Assembly (NCBI RefSeq): GCF_024758005.1
Contig: NZ_CP103288.1
Coordinates: 3,348,001-3,412,000, forward strand
Source: Pseudarthrobacter sp. NS4
Lineage (GTDB): Bacteria > Actinomycetota > Actinomycetes > Actinomycetales > Micrococcaceae
Direction: 5' to 3'
DNA: 64,000 bases
Made by a program: the position numbers and the translations under genes
The notes under the pieces: model-generated
The model's database searches: none
Told to the model about the DNA's origin: nothing
What the model saw: the letters and a program-made list of their open reading frames with translations, nothing else
In this document: positions 16,150-24,780 of the stretch, one piece after another
How the letters are laid out: each line of letters begins with the position of its first letter
Position numbering within the stretch: the first letter of the stretch is position 1

Positions 16150-17472
16150 CTATGCCTGCCTGGAGCTTATGGAGTCCGCCTTGTCCAGCAGGATTTTCCG
16201 TTCCGTGGTGGCGTAGTCCCCGGCGCCGATGGCGTTCCGCATCCGGCCCAGGTGGTCCAGAACCTCCGCCCGGTATTGGCCCTCCCTGTCGCACCACGCA
16301 AGCTCCGAAAGCAGCCCAAGGAGGCGCTCCACGACGGCAGGATCCATGGCTCCGAATTGCCTGGGTTGGTTCATCGCCACATCGAGAAAGTCCCGGAATA
16401 CAGGAAGTGCCAGCACTACCCTGACCCGGCCGTCATCGTCTGTAAGGTGCTCCGGGCCGGGATCCCTGCCCGTGAGCCGGCACAGGAGTGCCGAGAGGTG
16501 CCCGATGACGTGCACTGCCGTGGTGGGGTCGTTGATACCAGGGGAGAGCGCACGGGCTGCAACATCCACCAGCTGCCGGAAGCCGAAGCCGACGTCCTGG
16601 ACGTTGGTGCGTTCAAAACCCGTTGCCACAGCGGCATTGATGTCCTTTGCCAGCTTCTCCCGGGCTTCGGGGCTAAACGTTGCTCCCGGTGCCACTGGCC
16701 AGGCGGTAGCAAAGGGAACGCCCTCCACCAGCGAGCTGCCCGGTTCCCGGTCCATCCGTACCACGGCACCTGAGTCTTTCGCGGCCTGCAGCAGTGCGTC
16801 CTTATCAAACGAGGTCAGGAAACCTGAGGAACTGGCGTTGACGGCGAAGCTGCCGGACGACGGAAAGGGCTCCGGTCCGCGTTCTGGCCGGTCTTCGGGA
16901 AAGACCCGGTCCATGGTTTCCTGGGTTTCCACGTTCACCCTGCGCATCATTGTTTCCACCCGGATTTCCCGGGTGAGGTGCGCCAGGAAGAGGACCAGCC
17001 CGACGACGCTGGCGATGGCGAGCCCAAACGCGACGGTGACCGAGATTTCCGGTACGAAGGCCGTGTTTCCGTTGCCTTCGTCACGGACGCTTCGCAGGAC
17101 GGTCAAGGCGAAGGCGAAGGCGGCCAGGAATAGGGCCAGCGTCCCGTGCACGAACCGGTCCGAGGTAAAAGTCCTCAGCAGCCGCGGCGAGAACTGGCTG
17201 CTGGCCAATTGCAGGGTAACCACGGTAAGCGAGAAGGTCAGGGACGTTACCGTGATGAGCGACCCCGAGATGGCCTGCAGGACCGACCTTGCAGCTTCCG
17301 GGCCTCCGCTGAAGAGAAACACCGTGACGCTCTCGGGCATTTCACCGTCAAGTGCGGAATCAAGGGCGGGCAAGGCCATCCCCATGACCACGGCCAGCGC
17401 AACTGCCAACGCCGGAAGCGGCCACAGCTGGGTCCGCAGGGCATCAAGCCAGGGCGCAATGCGCCCGTTCAT
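16150..17472 (-). CDS. DUF2254 family membrane protein
   Basis: A 440-residue protein. Four membrane spans lie in the first 190 residues (two near 15-40 and 60-85, two near 105-125 and 135-160), followed by a soluble half. Stretches such as ISGSLITVTSLTFSLTVVTLQLASSQFSPRLL (in part) and DVGFGFRQLVDVAARALSPG are typical of DUF2254. The role is unknown. ATG 17472 is chosen; the only start above it is a TTG three codons up. It is followed by a separate plus-strand unit, so its promoter lies at 17473-17679. Confidence 0.85.
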   Translation of the reverse strand: MNGRIAPWLDALRTQLWPLPALAVALAVVMGMALPALDSALDGEMPESVTVFLFSGGPEAARSVLQAISGSLITVTSLTFSLTVVTLQLASSQFSPRLLRTFTSDRFVHGTLALFLAAFAFALTVLRSVRDEGNGNTAFVPEISVTVAFGLAIASVVGLVLFLAHLTREIRVETMMRRVNVETQETMDRVFPEDRPERGPEPFPSSGSFAVNASSSGFLTSFDKDALLQAAKDSGAVVRMDREPGSSLVEGVPFATAWPVAPGATFSPEAREKLAKDINAAVATGFERTNVQDVGFGFRQLVDVAARALSPGINDPTTAVHVIGHLSALLCRLTGRDPGPEHLTDDDGRVRVVLALPVFRDFLDVAMNQPRQFGAMDPAVVERLLGLLSELAWCDREGQYRAEVLDHLGRMRNAIGAGDYATTERKILLDKADSISSRQA

Positions 17473-17679
17473 CGGCAACAATCCGGCCGCGTTGATGGTG
17501 CTTCAGTCATAGTCTCCTGCTCTCGTCCGAGGACCAGATACCGACGGCGATTAAGTTCCCTTCCGGTCCTTCCCGCCTGGCTCCAGGCTGGCCGAACCGG
17601 AAATACTCAGCGTACTGTCAAAAGCGTTCCCCTGTCCGTGTTCCCAGTCCAATTCCCTTATTGAAGGAGCCTGACGCTG

Positions 17680-18207
17680 ATGTGGTTTGATTCCTGGCCG
17701 GAGGTTCTTCGTGTCCTGATCATCGGTTCAGTTTCGTACGCGGCCCTGGTGCTGGTCCTGCGGGTGTCCGGCAAGAGGACGCTGGGGCAGCTGAACGCAT
17801 TTGATTTCATCGTCACCGTGGCCTTCGGGTCCACGCTCGCGACCATCCTGCTCAATTCCGACGTCGCCTTCCTTGAGGGGCTGACGGCGCTGGCGCTGCT
17901 CGCGGGGCTGCAGTTCGTCGTCGCCTGGGCGTCCGCCCACGTGCCCGGAGCCCGGGCCGCCGTAACGGCCCGGCCTGTGGCACTGGTAGTGTCCGGCGAA
18001 CTTCAGCACAACCAGCTGCGCCGGAACCGCCTCAGCGAATCCGAGGTGCTGCAGGCTGTACGCGGCACCGGATCCGGCGACCTGTCCAATATTGCTGCGG
18101 TGGTGCTGGAAACCAACGGGACCCTCAGTGTCATCCCGGAGGGCAAACTCGGGGACGCGTCGGCGCTTGAGGGTGTCCAAAACGCTCCCGGCCCGGAACG
18201 TCCATGA
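17680..18207 (+). CDS. DUF421 family (YetF-like) membrane protein
   Basis: A 175-residue protein with three N-terminal membrane spans and a small soluble C-terminal domain. The signature RVSGKRTLGQLNAFDFIVTV followed by AFGSTLATILL identifies DUF421. The C-terminal domain (NRLSESEVLQAVRGTGSGDL, AVVLETNGTLSVIPEG) matches the usual YetF soluble part. AAGGAG lies 10 bases before the ATG. It overlaps the ion-channel-like gene by four bases. Confidence 0.88.
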   Translation: MWFDSWPEVLRVLIIGSVSYAALVLVLRVSGKRTLGQLNAFDFIVTVAFGSTLATILLNSDVAFLEGLTALALLAGLQFVVAWASAHVPGARAAVTARPVALVVSGELQHNQLRRNRLSESEVLQAVRGTGSGDLSNIAAVVLETNGTLSVIPEGKLGDASALEGVQNAPGPERP

Positions 18208-18911
18208 CAGAACCCCGACGCGGCCCTGACGCCAGCACCGCATCCGAGCGAAGCGGCCGGCTTCGCCGGGCGGAAGAGTTGGCCCGCCGCCTGGACAAGC
18301 CGATGGGAATCCTGGGCGTCATCTTCCTCTTCGTAGTGCTCGGCCAACTGATAGCAACGGAGCCTGGACTGGCGGGCGCCTTCGTCGTGGCCGGCTGGCT
18401 GTTCTGGGCAGTGTTCGTGGCTGAATTCCTGTTGCGCGCCTACATCGCCGGGTTCAGCAAGGACTTCTGGCGCAAGAGCTGGTGGCAGGTCATCTTCCTG
18501 CTCGTACCGTTCCTGAGGTTTTTCCGCGCCCTGCAGGCCCTTCGGCTGGTGCGCATCGCCAGGCTGGCGCGCTACGGGTCGATCCTTTCGGCAGGAGTAC
18601 GGGGTTCACGTTCCGCCGGAAGGCTGTTGACCAGCCGGATCGGCTGGTTGACGGCTGTCACCGCGGTGGTCATCCTGGCCTCAAGCCAGCTCCTCTACAC
18701 GACAGGGGAGCACAGCTCCTACGCCGACGCCCTCTTCGAATCGGCGATGGCCGCCATCACCGGCACCGGCATCACCGGCACCAGCCTCTTCTCCCGGGTC
18801 CTTCAGGTCCTTCTCGCCATCTATTCGGTGGCCGTTTTCGCCACCCTGGCCGGCACGCTGGGCGCGTTTTTCCTGGGGCGGAAGGATGAGCCCGGCCGCC
18901 GGTTACCCTAG
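18204..18911 (+). CDS. Voltage-gated-channel-like membrane protein with an unusual pore
   Basis: A 235-residue protein laid out like a bacterial 6-span potassium channel: four spans at about 33-150 ending in a voltage-sensor-like helix with spaced arginines (FFRALQALRLVRIARLARYG), then span 5 (TAVTAVVILASSQLLY), a pore loop and span 6. Where a potassium channel has TVGYG the loop reads AAITGTGITGTS, so the canonical filter is missing. It could be a channel of other selectivity, or a channel-derived sensor. It is coupled to the DUF421 gene by an ATGA overlap. Confidence 0.72.
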   Translation: MTEPRRGPDASTASERSGRLRRAEELARRLDKPMGILGVIFLFVVLGQLIATEPGLAGAFVVAGWLFWAVFVAEFLLRAYIAGFSKDFWRKSWWQVIFLLVPFLRFFRALQALRLVRIARLARYGSILSAGVRGSRSAGRLLTSRIGWLTAVTAVVILASSQLLYTTGEHSSYADALFESAMAAITGTGITGTSLFSRVLQVLLAIYSVAVFATLAGTLGAFFLGRKDEPGRRLP

Positions 18912-18937
18912 CCCGCCGCCCCGGGACGGCTCGAAGG

Positions 18938-18972
18938 CTGGCCGGCAATTCCGGTTCCTTGTTGCCGGCCAG
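18938..18972. terminator. Hairpin between convergent genes
   Basis: CTGGCCGGCAA and its perfect reverse complement TTGCCGGCCAG flank a 13-base loop, between the ends of the channel-like gene and nhaA. No T-run follows on either strand, so it may end transcription weakly or protect 3' ends. Confidence 0.45.
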
Positions 18973-18981
18973 TCATGGAGC

Positions 18982-20388
18982 TTAGGGTTTCTGCGCCTCA
19001 CCCCTGGAACGCGGCGTCCGGTCTTGCCGGGAAGCCCGGCCGGGCTGGTCTCCCTCCCCCTGCTGGTACACGTCCGGTATTCCGTCCTGGTCTGCATCGG
19101 CCGCCTCTTCGGCCTCAATGCGGCGGTAACGCCGATTGCGCGCGCGCAGAATAATGGAGGCCAGGACGGCGGCGAGGAGTGATGCGGTCAGGATGCCGAC
19201 TTTGGCGTGGTTGTTCGTGGCAGGGTCTCCGGCGAAGCTCAGGTCCGCGATCAGCAGGGAGACCGTGAATCCGATGCCGGCCAGCAGCGCCACGCCGGTG
19301 AGATCGATCCAGCGAAGCGACGGATCCAGGCGGACCTTTGTGACTTTGGTCAGCAACCATGTGATGCCAACAATGCCTACGGGCTTTCCCACAACCAGGC
19401 CAAGGATGATGCCGATCGTCACGGCGTCTGCAAGGGCCGAACCTAGTCCCTCCCAGCCGCCTACAGCCACGCCTGCTGAGAAGAACGCGAAGACCGGAAC
19501 GGCGAAACCGGCCGAAAGCGGGCGGAACCGGTGCTCGAAGACCTCTGACAGGCCCGGACCTGCGGCGGGTCCACCGCTTGCCTGGCTGCGGATCACGGGG
19601 ACGGCGAAACCCAGCAGAACCCCAGCCACCGTGGCGTGGATCCCGCCGGCATGGACCAGGGCCCAGACCACCGCGCCGATAGGCAACAGAATGAACCAGG
19701 CAGCAGCCGGCTTCATTTTGAAGAACCGGCTGAACTTCTGCGCCAGGACCGTGTAGACAGCGAAAGGCAGCAAGGCCCACAGAAGGGGCACCGGGTCGAC
19801 TTTATCGGAGTAAAAGATGGCGATGATGGAGATGGCCATCAGGTCATCGACGACGGCCAACGTCAGCAGGAAGATCCTCAGGGCGGCCGGCAGATGGGAC
19901 CCCACGATGGCCAACACGGCAACAGCGAAGGCAATGTCAGTTGCTGTCGGGATCGCCCAGCCGCTGACCGTCTCGGGCCTGGTCAAGTTGACAGCAACGT
20001 AGACCAGCGCCGGAACAGCCACCCCGCCAACAGCGGCGGCCACCGGCACGACTGCACGATTTATGCTGCGCAGGTCTCCGGCCACGAATTCCTTCTTGAG
20101 CTCCAGGCCCACCAGGAAGAAGAAGATTGCCAGCAGCCCGTCCGCCGCCCAAGCACCCAGGCTGAGATTCAAATGCCACGGTTCATAACCAAAGCGGAAG
20201 TCCCGCAACGCGAAATAACTTTCGGAAGCCGGCGAATTAGCCCATACCAACGCCGCAGCGGCGGTGATGACCAATAAAATTCCGCCAACCGCCTCTTTGC
20301 GGAGGATCTCACCGATACGGAGCGCCTCTGCGTAACTGCCCCGGGCCGGGATGCGTGGTGTGGACTCGTGAGCGGAATTTCCTGCCAT
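18982..20388 (-). CDS. nhaA: Na+/H+ antiporter NhaA, first copy
   Basis: A 468-residue antiporter that exchanges Na+ for protons across the cytoplasmic membrane. Hallmarks: [14 protein letters not shown] [39 protein letters not shown] (span 5) and [17 protein letters not shown] with the paired aspartates of the active site. ATG 20388 has GCAGGAG six bases upstream. The C-terminal tail reads [12 protein letters not shown], a DxDxDGxxD calcium-type motif that the second copy (48026-49378) also has. The two copies are clear paralogues. Confidence 0.93.
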   Translation of the reverse strand: MAGNSAHESTPRIPARGSYAEALRIGEILRKEAVGGILLVITAAAALVWANSPASESYFALRDFRFGYEPWHLNLSLGAWAADGLLAIFFFLVGLELKKEFVAGDLRSINRAVVPVAAAVGGVAVPALVYVAVNLTRPETVSGWAIPTATDIAFAVAVLAIVGSHLPAALRIFLLTLAVVDDLMAISIIAIFYSDKVDPVPLLWALLPFAVYTVLAQKFSRFFKMKPAAAWFILLPIGAVVWALVHAGGIHATVAGVLLGFAVPVIRSQASGGPAAGPGLSEVFEHRFRPLSAGFAVPVFAFFSAGVAVGGWEGLGSALADAVTIGIILGLVVGKPVGIVGITWLLTKVTKVRLDPSLRWIDLTGVALLAGIGFTVSLLIADLSFAGDPATNNHAKVGILTASLLAAVLASIILRARNRRYRRIEAEEAADADQDGIPDVYQQGEGDQPGRASRQDRTPRSRGEAQKP

Positions 20389-20549
20389 CCGGTCTCCTGC
20401 TGAATCGGGGCCGGCCAAACCTACACCGGCCGGTTTTCCTGGCCAACCTAGCCTTTACTGTATCCACCCCGCCTGCGGTGGCGGATCAGCACGACACAAC
20501 CCCCGTCACCTTCTTGCCAGGACAATTTCCCGCTTTGTAGGCTCCTGCC

Positions 20550-20946
20550 ATGCTGCCTCTCGGATTCCCGGACATTGCATCACTCGATCCCCGCCGCTCA
20601 GCGGCCTTCTACGAGGCCGTCCTCGGTTTCACAACCACACGCGGCCCCCACACCCGCTTCCGGGCAGGAAACATCGAGGGAGGTTTCCCCGACCTCAAGG
20701 ACGGGTTCGCTCCCGTGGCCGGGGTCCTGGAGCCTGGAGCCTGGAGCCTGGAGCCTGGAGCCTGGAGACATCGTGCCGTACTTCGAACCGGAGGACCTGG
20801 ACGCGGCGCTGGAGAACGCCGTGAACCACGGCGGGAAGATTCTCCTCGATCCTGTGGAAGCCGCCCCCGGCCACTGGGTGGCGATAGTGGCTGACCCGTC
20901 AGGCGCGAAAGTCGCGCTGACCCGCATCAGCCGCCAGGACCCCTGA
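20550..20946 (+). pseudogene. VOC (glyoxalase/bleomycin-resistance fold) protein, frame broken at a heptamer repeat
   Basis: Begins MLPLGFPDIASLDPRRSAAF, a normal VOC start, and ends with FEPEDLDAALENAV and HWVAIVADPSGAKVAL in another frame, the usual second half. The break falls in six exact tandem copies of CCTGGAG (20726-20767). Each unit shifts the frame by one, so copy numbers of 2, 5 or 8 give an intact protein of about 120-130 residues; two copies give VLEPGDIVPYF. At six copies the upstream frame ends at 20894 as a 114-residue product with a foreign tail. It may be a contingency (phase-variable) gene or simply broken. Confidence 0.75.
20726..20767. repeat. Six tandem copies of the heptamer CCTGGAG
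   Basis: Six perfect, uninterrupted 7-base units inside the VOC coding region. A unit not divisible by three is the usual substrate for slipped-strand frame switching. The sequence around it (VLEP then DIVPYF) joins cleanly when four units are removed. Confidence 0.95.
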
Positions 20947-20995
20947 CCGGTACCGCCACGGCCGGCCATCCACGCCGCGCGGCTAGGCTGGGCTG

Positions 20996-21742
20996 ATGCC
21001 CGACATCGCTGCCCTGGTGCCCACCCTCGTGGCCCTCGCCATCCTGATGGCACTTACGGTGACCGTGCTGTGGGGCTCGCGGACGCCGTCGTTCATTGCC
21101 CCAGCCATGGCCGTTCTCCGTGGCGCCACCCAGCTCGCGCTCATCAGCCTGGTGCTGGGGGGCATCATCACCGACCCCCTGTGGGTTGCAGTGGCGCTGC
21201 TTGTCATGTTCACCGTGGCCGTCGTGACAGCGACCCGCCGGCTGACCTGGTCCTGGCAGCGCTTCACGGCGGTGGCAGCCACCATGGCGGTGGGCATAGC
21301 GGTGACCCTGGCCGTGGTGTTCGGCACCGGGGCCATCGAGTTCACCCCCCGCTATGTCCTGGCCGTGGGCGGAATCGTGATCGGCAACTGCATGAGCATC
21401 GCCGTACTGGCCGGGCGCCGGTTCTTCGAGGCAGTCCATGAGCAGTGGCACGAGGTGGAAGGCTGGCTGGCGCTGGGGGCCATGCCGCGCCGCGCAACCC
21501 TCACCCAGGCCCGCCAGTCGGTTTACTCAGCCCTGATCCCCTCCATCGACCAGACCAAAACCACCGGCCTGGTCACCCTGCCCGGGGCATTCGTTGGCGC
21601 GATCTTCGGCGGGGCGTCCCCGCTCGAAGCGGGCCGGTTCCAGGTGGTGGTCCTGGCGTCCATCCTCACAGCCGGGTCCATCACCGCTGTCGCACTGATC
21701 CGGTCCCTCCGCGCCGTCAAGGTGCGCCCCGAGCCGCTGTAG
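20996..21742 (+). CDS. fetB: FetB-type iron export ABC permease (UPF0014)
   Basis: A 248-residue membrane protein of about seven spans. GATQLALISLVLGGII near residue 42, GNCMSIAVLAGRRFF near residue 130 and TTGLVTLPGAFVGAIFGGASP near residue 190 are signatures of the FetB/UPF0014 family. In E. coli FetB works with the ATPase FetA in iron export. No FetA-like gene adjoins here, so the partner must be elsewhere or absent. The gene sits alone between the VOC gene and a convergent ANTAR gene. Confidence 0.88.
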   Translation: MPDIAALVPTLVALAILMALTVTVLWGSRTPSFIAPAMAVLRGATQLALISLVLGGIITDPLWVAVALLVMFTVAVVTATRRLTWSWQRFTAVAATMAVGIAVTLAVVFGTGAIEFTPRYVLAVGGIVIGNCMSIAVLAGRRFFEAVHEQWHEVEGWLALGAMPRRATLTQARQSVYSALIPSIDQTKTTGLVTLPGAFVGAIFGGASPLEAGRFQVVVLASILTAGSITAVALIRSLRAVKVRPEPL

Positions 21743-21773
21743 GAACCAGGCACGAGCCGTCCCTGGACGGATG

Positions 21774-22517
21774 CTAAGCGTCGAAATGCGTCCGGACATC
21801 GCCGTCACCGGTCAATGACGCAACCACAGATGCTGCTATATCCCGCAGTTTGACGTTGCGGGAGCTGGACGCGATTTTCAGGATTTTTATCGCCGATTCC
21901 TGGCTGCACCGGTTTTGCGCCATGATGGCACCGGTGGCCAGATCTATTACCGTGCGTGACTCCAGCGCGGCTGAGAGGTGGTTTTTGGTCTCGGCCAACT
22001 GACTGATCCGGACTGCAAGCCGGAGGGCCTTGGACGCATGGTAGGCATCGGATTCAACGCTCGTGATGTCCTCGGCAGTAAAGCCGTGCGCACGGGTGGA
22101 GTACATGTTGAGGCCAGCTTCCGCTTCCCCCTCCAGCACCAGGGGCACCGATAAGCTTGACCCCACCCCCTCAACCAGTGCCGCTGCGGTGTATTCGGTC
22201 CAGCGGGGTTCCCGGCGCAGGTCCGGCACATGGATGACCATCCGTTCCCGGATAGCTGCCAGGCATGGCCCCTCGCCGGAGCGGTATTGCGTTTCATCGA
22301 GCCGGAGCGCACCCTTTTCACTGCTGGCCACCGTCACTGGCTTCTTTCGGCGCAACAACGTGATGCTGCAAAAGGCAACGGCGGGGTCGGAGAGTGTCAG
22401 GGCCGTGAACTCCGCGAGCTCCTCCAGCATCTCTTTTACGTCCTGGGTCTTCAGGACGAGGTCCTGCAGGTGATCGACGACGAGTTCCGGAGGCAACTGG
22501 CGTGATTCGTTGACCAT
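21774..22517 (-). CDS. GAF and ANTAR domain transcription antiterminator
   Basis: A 247-residue regulator. Residues 20-165 form a GAF sensor (YRSGEGPCLAAIRERMVIHV, then SLSVPLVL), and 175-240 an ANTAR output domain (SRTVIDLATGAIMAQNRCSQ and KIASSSRNVKLRDIAASVV). ANTAR proteins bind paired RNA hairpins and prevent termination. It ends RTHFDA, shared with the gene at the left edge. The gene is monocistronic as far as can be seen. Signal unknown; the GAF domain could sense a small molecule or redox change. Confidence 0.9.
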   Translation of the reverse strand: MVNESRQLPPELVVDHLQDLVLKTQDVKEMLEELAEFTALTLSDPAVAFCSITLLRRKKPVTVASSEKGALRLDETQYRSGEGPCLAAIRERMVIHVPDLRREPRWTEYTAAALVEGVGSSLSVPLVLEGEAEAGLNMYSTRAHGFTAEDITSVESDAYHASKALRLAVRISQLAETKNHLSAALESRTVIDLATGAIMAQNRCSQESAIKILKIASSSRNVKLRDIAASVVASLTGDGDVRTHFDA

Positions 22518-22709
22518 GGTGGTCTCATTCCTCTAATGCCCAAACAACAACCCCCTGGCAAGGGAGGGGCACCGGAGGACGTTCGAACCGCACAGGCGGC
22601 CTCCTCTGAGTATGCGCGCACAGATGGGAAACGGACAGCCGCCCGCGCGGCAGCATGCCCCCTCTTCTGAGTGGCTGGGCGCTGGACCTGTAGATGTGCC
22701 CGGTTGGAC

Positions 22710-23858
22710 TCACCGATTAGGCGCCCACAACGTGCAGTTGGCCGCGTCATCCACCACGTCCTCGAGGTCTCCGGTGCGGTGCAGCACTTCCAGTTGCCGG
22801 ACGGCGCCGGTTCCGGCCTTCAGCAGGTCGTCCACCAGCTCCTCCACCCGCTGCAGGTCCCCGATATCCTCCAGCGCCTCATGGATATGGTGCACGAGGG
22901 AGTTGACGACGGCGAGCGCCGGCACCGGGCGGTGCGTGTGCGGGTCCAGCAGCTCCCCCCGCAGCCCCCAGCGGCTGGCCTTCCAGCCCGCCAGCCGCAG
23001 CAGGGTGGTGGGGACGGCCGGCGGCTCGATCCCGGCACGCCATTCCCGCGCAGCGGTCTCGACCAGCCCTCGGGCAATGCCGGCCAACAACACGGTGTTC
23101 CAGGGCCGCAGGCACACGTCAGCGATGCGGATTTCCACCGTTGGATAATGCCGGGAGAGGCGGGCGTCAAAGTAGATCATGCCTTCATCGAGTGCGACGC
23201 CGGTGCTCACCATGTCATGCACCAGCTGGTGGTAGGCGTCGGGCGAACCGAGGATCTCCAGCGGGCCTGCGGTTGGCCACCGGCTCCAGACCTGCGAGCG
23301 GTAGCTGGCGTAGCCGGTGTCCTCCCCATGCCAGAACGGGGAGTTGGCACTGAGCGCGATCAGTACCGGCAGCCATACCCGGATCCGGTCCAGGACGGCC
23401 ACGCCTTCTTCCGCCGACGCAACGGAGACGTGGATGTGGCAGCCGCACGTGAGCTGCTCCCTGGCCGTCAGCCCGTATTCCTCCGCCATGGCCGCAAACC
23501 GCCGGAGCCGCACCGGATGCGGATCGCAGGGCAGCGGGGAGGTGCCAAGGGCGGCTGCCCTGACTCCGACATCCTGCGCTGCCCTGTCCGCAATGGCCCG
23601 TCCGGCGATGATGTCTGCCTCCAGTGACGCCATGGTGGGGTGCGGCGGGGTGACCACCTCGATCATCTCCTGCTGGAACTCTGCAGTGAGGACCGGGCCG
23701 GAACCGGAGTCCATGGGGCGGACATACAGGTCGAGGAGCGCGCCGGCCATGGGCACGGGCTCCCCCTTGCCCGGGTCCACCAGGAGCAACTCCTCCTCTA
23801 TCCCGAACGTCCTGGTGCGTCCGGGACTGCCCGTGCCGCCGTGATCCTGCGTGCCCAT
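22710..23858 (-). CDS. Carboxylate-amine ligase of the glutamate-cysteine ligase 2 (YbdK) family
   Basis: A 382-residue enzyme. RTFGIEEELLLVDP, TCGCHIHVSVAS and RLSRHYPTVEIRIADVCL are the ATP- and substrate-binding signatures of GCS2 proteins. E. coli YbdK shows weak glutamate-cysteine ligase activity, but actinobacteria use mycothiol, so the substrate here is uncertain. Length matches the family (about 370). It lies upstream of the gap that holds the GAF/ANTAR promoter. Confidence 0.88.
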   Translation of the reverse strand: MGTQDHGGTGSPGRTRTFGIEEELLLVDPGKGEPVPMAGALLDLYVRPMDSGSGPVLTAEFQQEMIEVVTPPHPTMASLEADIIAGRAIADRAAQDVGVRAAALGTSPLPCDPHPVRLRRFAAMAEEYGLTAREQLTCGCHIHVSVASAEEGVAVLDRIRVWLPVLIALSANSPFWHGEDTGYASYRSQVWSRWPTAGPLEILGSPDAYHQLVHDMVSTGVALDEGMIYFDARLSRHYPTVEIRIADVCLRPWNTVLLAGIARGLVETAAREWRAGIEPPAVPTTLLRLAGWKASRWGLRGELLDPHTHRPVPALAVVNSLVHHIHEALEDIGDLQRVEELVDDLLKAGTGAVRQLEVLHRTGDLEDVVDDAANCTLWAPNR

Positions 23859-23896
23859 GTCCGCCTTTCCGTCATTCCAGCGGCTTTACCGCGGCA

Positions 23897-24250
23897 CTAA
23901 CGGGGCTGGGACGGATTAGTGGGAACGCCCTGCGACGGCGGGTTGACCGGCGGGCCCGGCACCTGGGCCGACTGCGGTGTGTCCGGCTGGGCGGTATTAA
24001 CCTCCGGCGTGCTGGGGGCCTGGGGACCGCGTGGCACGGCGCCGCCCTGCAGATCGTGGAGCCGCTTTTCGAGGATCTGCAGGATGGGCAGCCGGTTCCC
24101 GTGCGCCTTCTCGTACATGATCAGCTGCGCCACGTCCGCCTCCTCCAGGCCGGAGATCCGCGATGGCAAGGTGCCTGCCGGCAGGTGGTCGTAGTCGGGC
24201 AGCGGCAGTTCGCTGTGCTGGGGAACATTCTGAAGGGGTGCGTCATTCAT
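23897..24250 (-). CDS. Conserved hypothetical protein with Pro-rich tail
   Basis: A 117-residue soluble protein. Residues 14-65 form a compact helical domain (LPLPDYDHLPAGTLPSRISG, then LIMYEKAHGNRLPILQILEK); the rest is Pro/Gln/Ser-rich and probably disordered. The domain resembles a small actinobacterial domain that begins LPDYDxLP and also occurs in lipid-droplet-type proteins; I recall it as DUF8129, at low certainty. ATG 24250 is chosen over 24268 because GGAGT sits before it. It follows the copper-binding gene by ten bases. Confidence 0.6.
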   Translation of the reverse strand: MNDAPLQNVPQHSELPLPDYDHLPAGTLPSRISGLEEADVAQLIMYEKAHGNRLPILQILEKRLHDLQGGAVPRGPQAPSTPEVNTAQPDTPQSAQVPGPPVNPPSQGVPTNPSQPR

Positions 24251-24260
24251 AATGGACTCC

Positions 24261-24668
24261 TTAGGCAAGTGAGGTCATCAGGTCGGCGCATGCCTTTTCG
24301 CAGCGGCGGCATGCTTCAGCGCAGACCTGGCAGTGGTCATGCATCCCGGCGTGCTGTTCGCATTCGTCCCCGCACGACTTGCAGGCGGCGCGGCAGGCTT
24401 CCAGCAACGCGCGGGTGACATTTGGGTCGAAGCCTGTACGCCGGGACAGCACGTTTCCCGTGGCGGCGCAGATGTCCGCGCAGTCCAGGTTGGTGCGGAT
24501 GCATTTGGCCAGGTCCGCCACCATGTCCTCAGCCAGGCAGGCGTCGGCGCAGGCAGTACACGTCTGGGCGCATTCAAAACAGGCGCTGATGCACTGCGCA
24601 AGCTTGGTGAGTTCGAGGTCACCCAAGTCCTTGGGGTAGGTGTCGATCATGGACCGTATATGGGTCAT
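24261..24668 (-). CDS. Four-helix bundle copper-binding protein (Csp family), second copy
   Basis: A 135-residue paralogue of the protein at 15080-15484 with the same Cys pattern: CISACFECAQTCTACADACL, CIRTNLDCADIC, CRAACKSCGDEC and CQVCAEACRRCEKAC. No signal peptide, so probably a cytosolic Cu(I) store. A palindrome AGTAAG-CACA-CTTACT lies 37-52 bases upstream of its ATG and may control it. The next gene (23897-24250) follows after ten bases. Confidence 0.9.
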   Translation of the reverse strand: MTHIRSMIDTYPKDLGDLELTKLAQCISACFECAQTCTACADACLAEDMVADLAKCIRTNLDCADICAATGNVLSRRTGFDPNVTRALLEACRAACKSCGDECEQHAGMHDHCQVCAEACRRCEKACADLMTSLA

Positions 24669-24704
24669 GCCTGTTCTCCCTTAATTGACTCAGCGTTTGC
24701 GCTT

Positions 24705-24720
24705 AGTAAGCACACTTACT
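24705..24720. promoter_or_regulatory. Palindrome AGTAAG-N4-CTTACT upstream of a copper-binding gene
   Basis: Perfect 6-base arms around CACA. A near-identical site (ATAAGC-AC-GCTTAT) lies upstream of the glycan operon at 31639-31652, with weaker copies at 1026-1040 and 46952-46967. Each sits 37-90 bases upstream of a gene, as a regulator site would. The regulator is unknown. Confidence 0.5.
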
Positions 24721-24780
24721 TGTTTCACGGTACCCGGATGATTGCCGTTGGTACAGGCTTCCCGGGGTGCCCGTTCCGCC

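Noticed and set aside
20550..20894. The 114-residue product as a complete gene in its own right.
   Set aside because: The second half is out of frame; the conserved VOC sequence continues in another frame to 20946.
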